Below are positions 46,083 to 54,365 of a DNA stretch of 64,000 nucleotides, one piece after another. Location of the stretch: NCBI RefSeq assembly GCF_002209485.1, contig NZ_NJIX01000003.1:248001-312000 (forward strand), written 5' to 3'. The DNA comes from Achromobacter sp. HZ34. Its GTDB lineage: Bacteria; Pseudomonadota; Gammaproteobacteria; Burkholderiales; Burkholderiaceae_B. The notes beneath the pieces were generated by a model. It saw nothing but the letters and a program-made list of their open reading frames with translations. It did no database searches and was not told the origin of the DNA. Within the stretch, counting starts at the first letter, position 1. Every line of letters starts with the position of its first letter. The position numbers were made by a program, and so were the translations under genes.

Positions 46083-46859
46083 CTATTCATGCCGCTCCAG
46101 CGCGGCGCAGGCGGCGCGCAGGATGCTGGCGTAAGCCGCCTGGTTGGGTTCGACGCGATACACCGGCGCGCCCACCGAGATCGCGTAGCGTTCTCCGCCC
46201 AGCGTCACCGGCCATGCCACCGCTCCCACCTCGTCTATCGATTCGCTGAGATTTCGGAACCAGCCGCGCTCGCGCGACAGCGCCAGCTCGGCCTCGATGG
46301 CCGGCAGATCGACCAGGGTGCGCTCATTGAAGCGTTCCAGCGGAGCCTTGGTCAGCAGCTCGCGGCGCTCTTCGGCGGACATCAGCGACAACAGCGCCTT
46401 GCCCAGCGAATTGGCATGCACCGGCCGGAATTCCCCCGCCGCCGCGACGTAGCGGATGGTGTGCGGCGAGTCCAGCACTTCCAGATAGACGACACGGCGA
46501 TCCGTCGACAACTTGGCGAAGACCACGGTTTCCTGGGTGGCATCGCGCAATTCGGCCAGGCTGGGATAGACGCGTTCCAGGATGGGGTCGGCCTTGGAGA
46601 TCAGTTGCGCCTTGGCCAGCAGGCGGCTGGTCGGGTAATAGCCGTTGCGCCGCCCCACTTCATAGAGATAGCCCAGTTCGTTGAGCGTGCGGATCAGCGC
46701 CAGGCAGCTGGACACCGGCACATCCAGCAGGCGTGCCAGCTCGGACAGCGACAAGGGCCGCTTCTCGCGGGCGAAGACCTCGATGATTTCTATGACTCGT
46801 AACGCGGTCTTTACGCTCATGCTGGGGCCCGTGGAAAGGTCTGCGGATTGTAATGCCAT
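46083..46859 (-). CDS. IclR-family transcriptional regulator (258 aa)
   Basis: Winged-helix N-terminus (about 15-80: KTALRVIEIIEVFAREKRPLSLSELARLLDVPVSSCLALIRTL) and IclR effector domain ending in SVGAPVYRVEPN. Convergent with the CoA transferase gene and probably a regulator of that unit. An alternative start is Met at residue 14 (MSVKTAL). Confidence 0.9.
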   Translation of the reverse strand: MALQSADLSTGPSMSVKTALRVIEIIEVFAREKRPLSLSELARLLDVPVSSCLALIRTLNELGYLYEVGRRNGYYPTSRLLAKAQLISKADPILERVYPSLAELRDATQETVVFAKLSTDRRVVYLEVLDSPHTIRYVAAAGEFRPVHANSLGKALLSLMSAEERRELLTKAPLERFNERTLVDLPAIEAELALSRERGWFRNLSESIDEVGAVAWPVTLGGERYAISVGAPVYRVEPNQAAYASILRAACAALERHE

Positions 46860-47047
46860 CCCTTACGAATCGCTGGCAGGCCGGGGGTTTTACGTATTCC
46901 GGTGGAGCCTTTCTACCTCATCCGCACGCTTCCGCTGGCGCGCCGGGCACCGCATGATGCGCCACGGCATCGCAGGGAACCACGCGAGGAACGCATCTTG
47001 CGTAGGGTCGCCCGCAATCAACCTTCTCCCCATCCAAGGAGCGCATC

Positions 47048-47479
47048 ATGATGGACAAGGCAATTCACGGTCACGGGCATCGCCCTCCCCTGGAGCACGC
47101 TCTCGCCACGGCGGGCGCGGACCTGCTCGAAACCCACGCCCGTCTGGCGCGCGCCACTACAGTGCTGGTGCATCGCATCGGCGACGACGAGAACGGCAAT
47201 GAAGCGCTGGGTGCTGCATCGGCGCCCCAGCGTCCACGTGCCGCCGGCACCCAGGCCAAGCCGGCCGCGGGTGCGCATGGCACGGGTAAGACTTACCAAG
47301 GCACGATCACGCCGCCGCGCATCATGGATGTGCGTCCGCCCTACAGCCCTCCCGTCATGCTGCGCCAAGCCAGCCTGCGGGCGCGCGAAGCGCAACCGCC
47401 GCTGTTGAACATGGGCACGGCGACCGGGTCGCAGCATGACCACCGGGAAGGAGGAGCCAATGGCTGGCGCGAACGTTGA
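47048..47479 (+). CDS. hypothetical protein (143 aa)
   Basis: Not recognised. A strong Shine-Dalgarno (AAGGAGCG) nine bases upstream supports translation. The protein is Pro/Ala/Arg-rich with a His-rich N-terminus (HGHGHRPP), no hydrophobic segments and no known motif. It ends inside the next gene, whose ribosome site lies in it. A reverse-strand frame of similar length (47018-47713) has no such site. Confidence 0.5.
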   Translation: MMDKAIHGHGHRPPLEHALATAGADLLETHARLARATTVLVHRIGDDENGNEALGAASAPQRPRAAGTQAKPAAGAHGTGKTYQGTITPPRIMDVRPPYSPPVMLRQASLRAREAQPPLLNMGTATGSQHDHREGGANGWRER

Positions 47480-47678
47480 GGGAATCGAAGTCGAAGGCGC
47501 CGAGGTCCCCCGCACGGCTGTGCGGGAGGCTTGTGCGCGGGAGACCGAGGCCAGCGGCGCCATGGTTGAAAGCCGCGATGCGGCGGAACCTGGGTCCGTC
47601 CGTAGCCACGGCACCTCGCGTCTGAGCGTCAGGTTCGTGGCCCGCAGGCGCCAGAGCACGCTTGGCTGGGCGCAATAG
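47460..47678 (+). CDS. hypothetical small protein (72 aa)
   Basis: Not recognised. Start chosen at MAGANVEGIE because GGAGGAG lies six bases upstream. N-terminal 50 residues are acidic (VEGAEVPRTAV, AREAC), C-terminal 20 basic (RLSVRFVARRRQS). It overlaps the preceding gene by 20 bases, so the two are likely co-translated. Confidence 0.5.
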   Translation: MAGANVEGIEVEGAEVPRTAVREACARETEASGAMVESRDAAEPGSVRSHGTSRLSVRFVARRRQSTLGWAQ

Positions 47679-47725
47679 CCGCAATAGCGCGCAGGGCCGG
47701 TACCGCCGTTCATTGCGGCTGCTTG

Positions 47726-47800
47726 GTGTGGTCGATCGCTGTGTGGTCGCTGAGTGTATGGTCGCTTGATGTGCGGCCGCCTAGTGTGCGGCCGCTTAGC
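47726..47800 (+). repeat. five tandem 15-bp repeats
   Basis: Unit of the form GTGYGGYCGCYTAGT repeated five times without spacing (47726-47740, 47741-47755, 47756-47770, 47771-47785, 47786-47800). They lie between the small gene (ending 47678) and the leftward membrane-protein gene (ending 47822). Confidence 0.85.
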
Positions 47801-47821
47801 TCAGCCCCCTGGTGACGCCAA

Positions 47822-48334
47822 TCAATGCAGCCACACCAGGGCGCCCGCTGCCAGGACGCAGGCTGCCTGCGCCACGCAGCAAGCCATCTGCCACCGCAAC
47901 AGGCGCAAGGCGCCCGTCCAGCGGGAACGCAGGCCACGGGGTGTTGCGCCTTGGGGTACGCCGAGCAACGCCAGGCCTTCGTCCATCCTTTGCAGATCCT
48001 GGTCGGTGACGGCCGGGTGCGTGTAGATCTGCCCGAACAAGCGGGCATCCAGCCGCACCCGCAAGGCGTAATACCGCTGCACCATACCCACCAGCAGGCT
48101 CAGCCATAGTGCTGCCGCCGGCAGATTGCGCCATGCGGCCGTCCATGGCGCCATCGACTCTGCCGCGCCTAGTTGGCGTATGACAGATAGTCCCAAGAAT
48201 GCGACGGCCGCGATGGCCAGGAGCAGCGATAGCCGGGCGGCGTGCCGGCCTTGCGCGAGGACGGCCAGCAGGACATGCCCGGTATCCGGGTGACGCAAGG
48301 CATCGTCGTCGGGAAGCTTCGTGGCGGAGGTCAT
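47822..48334 (-). CDS. small membrane protein (170 aa)
   Basis: Not recognised. Three predicted TM helices (about 30-50, 68-90, 145-168). Start MTSATKLPDDDALR was chosen because its ATG overlaps the stop of the preceding gene (ATGA), so it belongs to the phospholipid operon as its last gene. It could be a lipid-transport or accessory protein; no motif supports a function. Confidence 0.7.
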   Translation of the reverse strand: MTSATKLPDDDALRHPDTGHVLLAVLAQGRHAARLSLLLAIAAVAFLGLSVIRQLGAAESMAPWTAAWRNLPAAALWLSLLVGMVQRYYALRVRLDARLFGQIYTHPAVTDQDLQRMDEGLALLGVPQGATPRGLRSRWTGALRLLRWQMACCVAQAACVLAAGALVWLH

Positions 48335-49896
48335 TCCGATGGTCCTTTTCCGGCGATCATCCGCAAGGCCTGCCGCGCCGCCGGGCTGATGACGATCGCT
48401 CGATGGGCGCGCAGATGTTCGATGACCCACTCGGGGTCGTCACCCTGCAAGGCACGCCACGCCGCGATAGCCAGCGCGCTACGCGAATATCCTAGCGCGC
48501 AATGCACGAGAAGGCGATTCGGCTCCCCTGTGCTTCTGTCGATGTCCGCGCCTTCCTTTTCCGCGCCCTTCTCCGCACCCTCGACGCTCGAACCCGCGGC
48601 AGGCGCGCGGGCCGCGGCGATGGCATTGGCGGCGGCCGTCAATTGGGCTTGCGTAGGCAGCACCAGGTCCAGCATCGACACTTGCGTGTAATCCAGACGC
48701 AGGGCCGCGCGCCGGGCGGGAAACTCCGCCGCCAGGTCGACCACGGCCGTGAAGCCCCCTCGGCGCAGGTCGCGCGTGGACGGCGCGCGGCCCAGCCATA
48801 CGCCGGGATAGACCTCGACATAGGGCGCCACGCGCAAGGTGTAAAGCCGCGAAGAAACCCACGCCGCCAGCAGATAAGGCGCCAGGGCCCAGCGCGCCGG
48901 CCAGCGCATGCGGCCGTGCTGCTTTTGGAAAATCCGCTCGCCCTGGCCGTCATAGGCCAGCGCCACCATCGCCAGCGCGAAAGCCGGCCAGCACAGCAGC
49001 AATGTAGCGGTCACCGCGTCCGCCCGGGCCGCCGCCACCGCCAGCAGCAGAAAGACCGCGCAGGCCTGCGCATAACGCCGCGCCAGTTTTCGGCGCCGAA
49101 CGAGGTCATCGTCGGCCAAGGCGCCTTGCTGCACACCCACCGCATGATCCGCCCCATCGACAGGCGCAGCGCCCGCGTTCCTGCCTCCGAAACGCAGCGT
49201 CCATGGCGCGCCTGGCAGCAGGTACAGGCACAGGACGCCCACCGCCGCCCCCGTCCATACGTCGATGAAATGATGCTGATAGGTGGTCAGAACGGAAATG
49301 CCGATCAGGGCGAACCAGCCGTGCAGCAACCACCGCCCCACGCCCCGCACATGCCGCGCATAGCAGGTCCACAAGATCATCAACAGGCTGATGTGCAACG
49401 ATGGCGCCTGGTTGAAAGGCAGGTCGAAGCCCGTCAGCAGATCGAACAGCCAGCCGTTGAACCCGCTCGTGGGCGGGCGCGGAAAGGAGAAGCGCAGGGG
49501 AAACAGCAGGAAGAAGGCGACCGACACCAGGGTCGCCGCCAGCAGCCGTCCGGCATGCGTGCGCAACTCCGCGCGGCTGCCGCAGACGAACAGCGAGATC
49601 GCATAAAACACGTCGATCGACATGTATGGCAGGATGGTCCACGGCCAGAACGGCAGATCCTGTTCCCAGCCATAGACGAAGCTGCCCACCAGCGGCAGCC
49701 CGCTGCTGTAATGGTTGGCGTAGCCGTAGCTGAGAAAGAAGAACGGTCCCAGGAAAACCAGCCACAGCGCGGCCTGCAGCGTCGGCCGGTGGTCATCGAC
49801 CGGCAAGCGTCCCGTGGGCATCCCCGCGCCGGGGATCGACCCAGCGTCGTCCGGCCCGCCGCGCGCTGCCGCCCGCTCCGTGTCAGGCGGCGTCAT
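48331..49896 (-). CDS. PAP2 phosphatase fused to dual-specificity phosphatase (521 aa)
   Basis: Membrane lipid phosphatase. The N-terminal half is a PAP2/acid phosphatase domain with SFPRPPTSGFNG, APSLHISLLMI and HHFIDVWTGA histidines across six TM helices. The C-terminal half is a dual-specificity phosphatase-like domain with the active-site VHCALGYSRSALAI (Cys-x5-Arg) after a TM and linker. PAP2 and PTPMT1-type phosphatases both can dephosphorylate phosphatidylglycerol-phosphate, so both halves fit a lipid phosphate step. Start overlaps the next gene's 3' end by 14 bases. Confidence 0.88.
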   Translation of the reverse strand: MTPPDTERAAARGGPDDAGSIPGAGMPTGRLPVDDHRPTLQAALWLVFLGPFFFLSYGYANHYSSGLPLVGSFVYGWEQDLPFWPWTILPYMSIDVFYAISLFVCGSRAELRTHAGRLLAATLVSVAFFLLFPLRFSFPRPPTSGFNGWLFDLLTGFDLPFNQAPSLHISLLMILWTCYARHVRGVGRWLLHGWFALIGISVLTTYQHHFIDVWTGAAVGVLCLYLLPGAPWTLRFGGRNAGAAPVDGADHAVGVQQGALADDDLVRRRKLARRYAQACAVFLLLAVAAARADAVTATLLLCWPAFALAMVALAYDGQGERIFQKQHGRMRWPARWALAPYLLAAWVSSRLYTLRVAPYVEVYPGVWLGRAPSTRDLRRGGFTAVVDLAAEFPARRAALRLDYTQVSMLDLVLPTQAQLTAAANAIAAARAPAAGSSVEGAEKGAEKEGADIDRSTGEPNRLLVHCALGYSRSALAIAAWRALQGDDPEWVIEHLRAHRAIVISPAARQALRMIAGKGPSE

Positions 49897-51733
49897 CCCG
49901 CACCGCCAGGGATACCGTGAAAATCCCCCATTGGTCGGTCAACTGCTCGACCTTGCGGAATCCCGCCGCGGCGACCAGGGCATCCATCTCTGCCTGCGTG
50001 CGCCGGCGCATCACCCAGGGCATGTCGGCCCGATGGCTGGTCAGCGTGCGGGCAATCATTTCCAGCTGCGGATGCCAGGGTTGATTGGTATAGAGCAGCA
50101 CCGAGCCCGCCGCCATCGCGCCGGCCAGGCCGGACAATGAGGCCTGGATGCCGTCATTGCGCGGAAACAGTTCATACAGGCCGGACACCACCGCCAGCGT
50201 GGGCGCCGGATCCAGCGCGGCCAGGCCGGCCCGGTCGAAGGCGTCGCCCCGTTCGAAACTGGCGATGTCCGCCAACCCCAGCGCCTGGATCAGGCGCCCG
50301 CCGCCTTCCACATTCAAGGGACTGTAGTCACGCAGCAGAATCCGCTGCACCTCGGCCTTGCGCGCCGCCAGGGCCTCCAGCACATACCGGCCATGCCCCG
50401 CGGCGATATCCACCACGCGCACCGGCTTACCCGCCGCTACCAGACGATCCACCGCGCGATTGATCAAGGCCAGCAGATTGGCCTTGCGCACGCGGATGCC
50501 GCGCCACCCTATGCTGTCCAGATAGGCCTTGTCGGCGTAACGGCCCAGCCAGGCCAGCGGTCCGCGGCCAGTCGGTTGATCGCGATAGACATAGTCCAGC
50601 GTGGATCCTGAATCGAATCCCGTGTCCACGCCCAGCCGCATGCCGGCGGACATCATGGCACCGGCCTGGATACCCAGGCGGCCCACGGCCCACCATGCGC
50701 GCGCCGCCAGGCTGTCCGGCGGCAACTGCAAGGCATCGAACTCGCGCCGCGTCGGCCCTTCCTGGTCGGCTGCCAGCAAAGCGGGCTGGGCCATGCGCAA
50801 AGCCGGCTCCGCCGCTTCGCAACGCAGGATGAAGCTGCGCGCGGCGGCGATGGGCAGGTGGCGGTCCTGCTCGCCCAGCGTGTCGTGAAAGAAGCCGGGG
50901 AAGACCTGCGACTCCTTGATGGGCGCGGACAAGCGTTCCAGGAAGTCGAATTGCGGCTTGTGCCGCACCACCCAGTCCGCGCCGGAAATCAGCAATTGCG
51001 TGGGCGTGTGGATGGCCGCGGCGTCGGCCACGACCCGATCCGCTGCCTCGTAAAGCCCCAGCAGGATATTGACGGCGATCGGCCGCGTGATCAGCGGATC
51101 GGCCATGAAGGACGTGATGCGTTCCGGGTCATGCGTCAGGTAGCGCGCCTTGACGTAGGAATTGACGTAGAACTTGCCCCTCACCTTCTGCATCAAGGCC
51201 AGCCCGGGCCGCGCCAGCGGCACGTACAGCTTGACGTCGAAGGCGGGCGAGGCCAGCACCATGCAGCGGATGGCCGGCGCGTAATCGTGCACCCAGGTGG
51301 CCACCACCACCGCGCCGACGCTCTGCGCCACCACGGCGATGTCTTCCACCGCGATGCCGTAGTCCTGCGAAATATGGCGGATGAAGGCATCGACGTCCTG
51401 TACCAGCACGCCGAAGTTTTCCGCGTAGCCCCGTTCGCCGGGCGAACGTCCCAGCCCGCGCGCATCCCAGGCGAAGACATGGTGATCCGGCAGGTCCAGC
51501 TCATCGGCCACGTGCATCATGCGGCCGCCGTGTTCATGGCCCCGATGGAACAGCACTACCGCGCGCGGCCGCGCAGGGCTGGTGGACGGTATTACCGCAG
51601 CCGGGGCTGGAGCCAACGCGGCAGTCGCAGGGGCCGAAGCGGCAGTGGAAGGGGCAGGCGCCCAGTGGCGATAGAACAAGGCCACGCCGTCATGGCTGGC
51701 GAAACTATGTTCGGTAAGGGCGCGAGCGGTCAT
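49883..51733 (-). CDS. alpha/beta hydrolase fused to SAM methyltransferase (616 aa)
   Basis: N-terminal lysophospholipase/monoglyceride-lipase-like hydrolase (about 1-290): HRGHEHGGRMMHVADEL, FAWDARGLGRSPGERG, nucleophile in AVVAQSVGAVVVATW (AQSVG in place of GxSxG), His in PGFFHDTLGEQD. C-terminal class I methyltransferase (about 400-616) with SAM loop VVDIAAGHGRYVLEAL. Start chosen where ATG overlaps the stop of the upstream plsC. Lipid headgroup or acyl editing is the likely role. Confidence 0.85.
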   Translation of the reverse strand: MTARALTEHSFASHDGVALFYRHWAPAPSTAASAPATAALAPAPAAVIPSTSPARPRAVVLFHRGHEHGGRMMHVADELDLPDHHVFAWDARGLGRSPGERGYAENFGVLVQDVDAFIRHISQDYGIAVEDIAVVAQSVGAVVVATWVHDYAPAIRCMVLASPAFDVKLYVPLARPGLALMQKVRGKFYVNSYVKARYLTHDPERITSFMADPLITRPIAVNILLGLYEAADRVVADAAAIHTPTQLLISGADWVVRHKPQFDFLERLSAPIKESQVFPGFFHDTLGEQDRHLPIAAARSFILRCEAAEPALRMAQPALLAADQEGPTRREFDALQLPPDSLAARAWWAVGRLGIQAGAMMSAGMRLGVDTGFDSGSTLDYVYRDQPTGRGPLAWLGRYADKAYLDSIGWRGIRVRKANLLALINRAVDRLVAAGKPVRVVDIAAGHGRYVLEALAARKAEVQRILLRDYSPLNVEGGGRLIQALGLADIASFERGDAFDRAGLAALDPAPTLAVVSGLYELFPRNDGIQASLSGLAGAMAAGSVLLYTNQPWHPQLEMIARTLTSHRADMPWVMRRRTQAEMDALVAAAGFRKVEQLTDQWGIFTVSLAVRDDAA

Positions 51734-52503
51734 GCATTCTCCTGGTCGACGTCATCATGCGCGTCATCGCGCGTGGGACGGGCTTTGAGCCTGAGGCTGG
51801 CGAAACGGTCGGTAAGTGTCTGCATGAACACGGTCTTGTCGTCCAGCGCGTTGGCGCGCCAGGACAGCGGACGGCCGACAAAGATATCGACGAAAACCGG
51901 CAGGGGAACGAAGCTGCCCTTGGGCATGGACTTGCCCAGGCCATGCATATATAGGGGTATCACCGGCGCGTCCGGAAAGCGTCGCGCCAGGTGGGCGATG
52001 CCGGACTTCAAGGCCTGCATCTGTTCAGGCTCGCCGCGCGTGCCTTCGGGGAAGATCACCAGGATGCCGCCACGCTCCAGCGCCTGGTAGCAGCCCTCCA
52101 GCGGATCGCGGCGTTCGCCATTGCCGGCTGCGCTGCCATTGCCGTTGCCGTTGCCGTTGCCAGCAGCGGCCCCGGCCTTGGCCTTGGCTGATCCCGCCCG
52201 CCCGCCGCCTCGCACGACAGGCACGATGCCCACCAGATTGCGCGCGATCCAGGTCAGCGGGCCGCCCTTCATGAAATAGTCCGCCGCCGCCGCCGGCTGC
52301 ACGTCCGGCACGCGCGCCAGCGGGAACAGCGACAGCAGCGTGCAGATGTCCAGGTGGCTGTTGTGATTGGCCGCCACGATGGCGGGGCCGCGCAAGGGCA
52401 GGCGTTCCTGGTGGCGCACATTCACGCCCAGCCACAGGCGCACGACGGGGCGCGCCACCAGGGCAGCGAAGGCCATGCGCAGGAATCGTTGCCAGCGCGT
52501 CAT
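51730..52503 (-). CDS. 1-acyl-glycerol-3-phosphate acyltransferase, PlsC-like (257 aa)
   Basis: Membrane-associated acyltransferase that makes phosphatidic acid. HxxxxD motif in NHNSHLDICTL, FPEGTRGE and P-loop PVIPLYMHG. Start MTRWQRFLRMAFA was chosen because the longer frame is Gly/Arg-rich and matches nothing. A Gly-Asn run encoded by a 6-bp repeat (52139-52162) interrupts the domain. Its stop overlaps the start of the hydrolase-methyltransferase. Confidence 0.88.
   Translation of the reverse strand: MTRWQRFLRMAFAALVARPVVRLWLGVNVRHQERLPLRGPAIVAANHNSHLDICTLLSLFPLARVPDVQPAAAADYFMKGGPLTWIARNLVGIVPVVRGGGRAGSAKAKAGAAAGNGNGNGNGSAAGNGERRDPLEGCYQALERGGILVIFPEGTRGEPEQMQALKSGIAHLARRFPDAPVIPLYMHGLGKSMPKGSFVPLPVFVDIFVGRPLSWRANALDDKTVFMQTLTDRFASLRLKARPTRDDAHDDVDQENA
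52139..52162. repeat. four tandem 6-bp repeats inside the PlsC-like gene
   Basis: TTGCCG repeated (last copy TTGCCA), coding GNGNGNGN on the minus strand. In frame, so copy-number change alters loop length only. Confidence 0.85.
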
Positions 52504-52517
52504 CGTCCCGGTCCGTT

Positions 52518-53483
52518 TCAGTAGTGCAGGAAGTACAGCACGTGGAAGAACAGCGGCGCGGTATAGGTCAGCGAATCGAGGCGATCGAGTATGCCGCCAT
52601 GTCCCGGCAGCATGCTGCTGGCGTCCTTCACGCCGATGTCGCGCTTGACCGCCGACATCACCACGTCGCCGATGAAGCCCGCCACGCCGATCAACAGGCC
52701 CACCAGCACCGACTCCAGCGTGGTGAAAGGCGTGAACCAAGGCGCCAGCAGCCAGGCCAGCAGCGTGGTGGTCAATACGCCGCCCACCAGGCCCTCCACC
52801 GTCTTGTTGGGGCTGACCTTGGGAATCACCTTGTGGCGGCCGATGCACTTGCCCCAGATGTACTGCGCTACGTCATTCAGTTGCGTCAGCAGCAACAGAT
52901 AGAACACATACATGCCGCCGGTGAGCGGGCGCGGGCCGTGCAGGTCGGGCAGATTGACCAGGAAAGCGATATGGCTGAGGCTGAACACCGTGGTCATCAT
53001 GCCCCAATGCAGCGTTCCGGCAGACTGCAGGAAGCCGCGCGTATCGCCGACCATCACCATGCGCATGGGCAGGAACAGGAACAGGTAGACCGGGATGAAG
53101 ATGATGAACATGCCGTACCAGTTCTGCCAGATCCACCAATATTGCAGGGGGATGGCCAGGTAGGCCCACAGCAGCACGACGTGGTCGGCACGGCGCGTGG
53201 GCAGCAGCGACAGGTATTCCTTGAATGCCAGGAAGCTGACCAGGGCCATGAGGATGATGGCGCCTTTGGGATGCAGGCATAGCGCCACGCCGAAGATGGC
53301 CGCGATCCACCACCATGTGCGCACGCGCTGGCGCAGTTCCGTGTAGTTCTTCGCGGGCCGGGCGCGCTTCAATGCCAGCGAGACCACACTGGCGATGATC
53401 AGCAGGACCAGTACGCCGCCGAAGGCGTAATAGAGCGGCAGTTGGGATGCGGGGAAAAAGGTGGCGGGGAACCAGGCGTTCAT
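52518..53483 (-). CDS. cdsA: phosphatidate cytidylyltransferase (CdsA-like, 321 aa)
   Basis: Integral membrane CDP-diacylglycerol synthase. Eight TM helices; the signature SAVKRDIGVKDASSMLPGHGGILDRLDS (shown in part) lies near the C-terminus, and KVSPNKTVEG precedes it. The start ATG overlaps the TGA of a 26-codon ORF (53480-53560). Together with PlsC and the CDP-alcohol transferase it supplies phospholipid precursors. A second, housekeeping copy is likely elsewhere. Confidence 0.92.
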   Translation of the reverse strand: MNAWFPATFFPASQLPLYYAFGGVLVLLIIASVVSLALKRARPAKNYTELRQRVRTWWWIAAIFGVALCLHPKGAIILMALVSFLAFKEYLSLLPTRRADHVVLLWAYLAIPLQYWWIWQNWYGMFIIFIPVYLFLFLPMRMVMVGDTRGFLQSAGTLHWGMMTTVFSLSHIAFLVNLPDLHGPRPLTGGMYVFYLLLLTQLNDVAQYIWGKCIGRHKVIPKVSPNKTVEGLVGGVLTTTLLAWLLAPWFTPFTTLESVLVGLLIGVAGFIGDVVMSAVKRDIGVKDASSMLPGHGGILDRLDSLTYTAPLFFHVLYFLHY

Positions 53484-53560
53484 GGTTGGGCCTTCGTCTG
53501 GGCGGCGTGGGCGGGATACGCGGCAGGGCCGGCGTCGATGCGGACGCGAGGCGTCTTCAT
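53480..53560 (-). CDS. 26-codon ORF linking two lipid genes
   Basis: Tiny ORF whose ATG overlaps the stop of the CDP-alcohol transferase gene (ATGA) and whose stop overlaps the cdsA start (ATGA). Its last ten residues (AHAAQTKAQP) resemble the last ten of the upstream protein (ARAAQAEAQP), and the DNA around both junctions is a direct repeat. It probably arose by duplication of the gene's tail and may serve coupling only. Confidence 0.4.
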   Translation of the reverse strand: MKTPRVRIDAGPAAYPAHAAQTKAQP

Positions 53561-53591
53561 GGCTGGGCCTCGGCTTGGGCGGCGCGGGCGG
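53481..53591. repeat. 34-bp direct repeats flanking the 26-codon ORF
   Basis: Copy 1 at 53481-53514 and copy 2 at 53558-53591 match at about 28 of 34 positions. Each carries an ATGA overlap. The spacing is 77 bases. Confidence 0.8.
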
Positions 53592-54210
53592 TTCGCAGCG
53601 CCTGGCGGCCGCGGTTCCAGATGGTCAGTACCAGCAGCGCGTTGGCCAGGGCCATGACCGGCGTGAACCAGGCCAGGTAAGGCACGCCCAATCCCAGCAG
53701 CAGGCCGATGAGACCGAACAGGAAGGCGCGATCGCTCTTGCCCAGGGGGCCGTCGTAGCGGCGGCCGCCGCCTACGGTCTGGCCCAGGACGCCGACCATT
53801 TCGCTGAGCGCGGCCAGCAGGACCAGGGTCACCACCCAGCCGCCGGCAATGCCGGGCAGCAGGGCGAAGGGCAGGTAGAGGGCGGCGTCGGAGACGACGT
53901 CGCCGGCCTCGTTCAGCAAGGCGCCCAGGGGGCTTTGCATGTGGTACCGGCGCGCCAGCATGCCGTCGATGGCATTCAGGGCCATGCGTATGAACAGGTA
54001 CACGGGCAGGGCCAGCCAGAGCAGGCCCACGGGTGCGCCGCCGCTGGCCTGACGGGCCAGCAGCAGGGCCAGGGCGGCTCCCAGCGCTACGGAGATCACC
54101 GCTGCGGCCAGCGTGACCTGGTTCGCCGTTACGCCGGCGCCATACAGTTTGCGCGTGGGCCAGTCCAGCAGTTGCTGGAACTTGGGCTTCAGATCGTAGA
54201 TGCTGGCCAT
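53557..54210 (-). CDS. CDP-alcohol phosphatidyltransferase with altered motif (217 aa)
   Basis: Membrane enzyme transferring phosphatidyl to an alcohol (PgsA/PssA/PIS type). The family motif D-x2-DG-x2-AR-x8-G-x3-D-x3-D appears as NAIDGMLARRYHMQSPLG then ALLNEAGD: first and third Asp are Asn, the second and fourth Asp remain. Six TM helices. GGGGGAGGG ahead of ATG. First gene of the leftward lipid operon. Confidence 0.85.
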   Translation of the reverse strand: MASIYDLKPKFQQLLDWPTRKLYGAGVTANQVTLAAAVISVALGAALALLLARQASGGAPVGLLWLALPVYLFIRMALNAIDGMLARRYHMQSPLGALLNEAGDVVSDAALYLPFALLPGIAGGWVVTLVLLAALSEMVGVLGQTVGGGRRYDGPLGKSDRAFLFGLIGLLLGLGVPYLAWFTPVMALANALLVLTIWNRGRQALRTARAAQAEAQP

Positions 54211-54365
54211 CCCTCCCCCCGGAGCGTGCTGGAATGCGGCGATTCTATCCCGCTACCATCCATGCGTCCCTATAAAGAACGCACGCGTGACCAGAAATAT
54301 GTAAGTAATTTAACGAGAGAGTGCTCCGGGGAAGGCCGAGTTCTGGCAGAGAGGGAAAGTTTTTT

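Noticed and set aside
46976-47010. GGAAC-type ECF sigma promoter before the 143-codon gene
   Set aside because: GGAAC occurs twice but the -10 part and spacing are not convincing.
47018-47713. Reverse frame over the two small genes
   Set aside because: Lacks a ribosome site, while both forward frames have strong ones.
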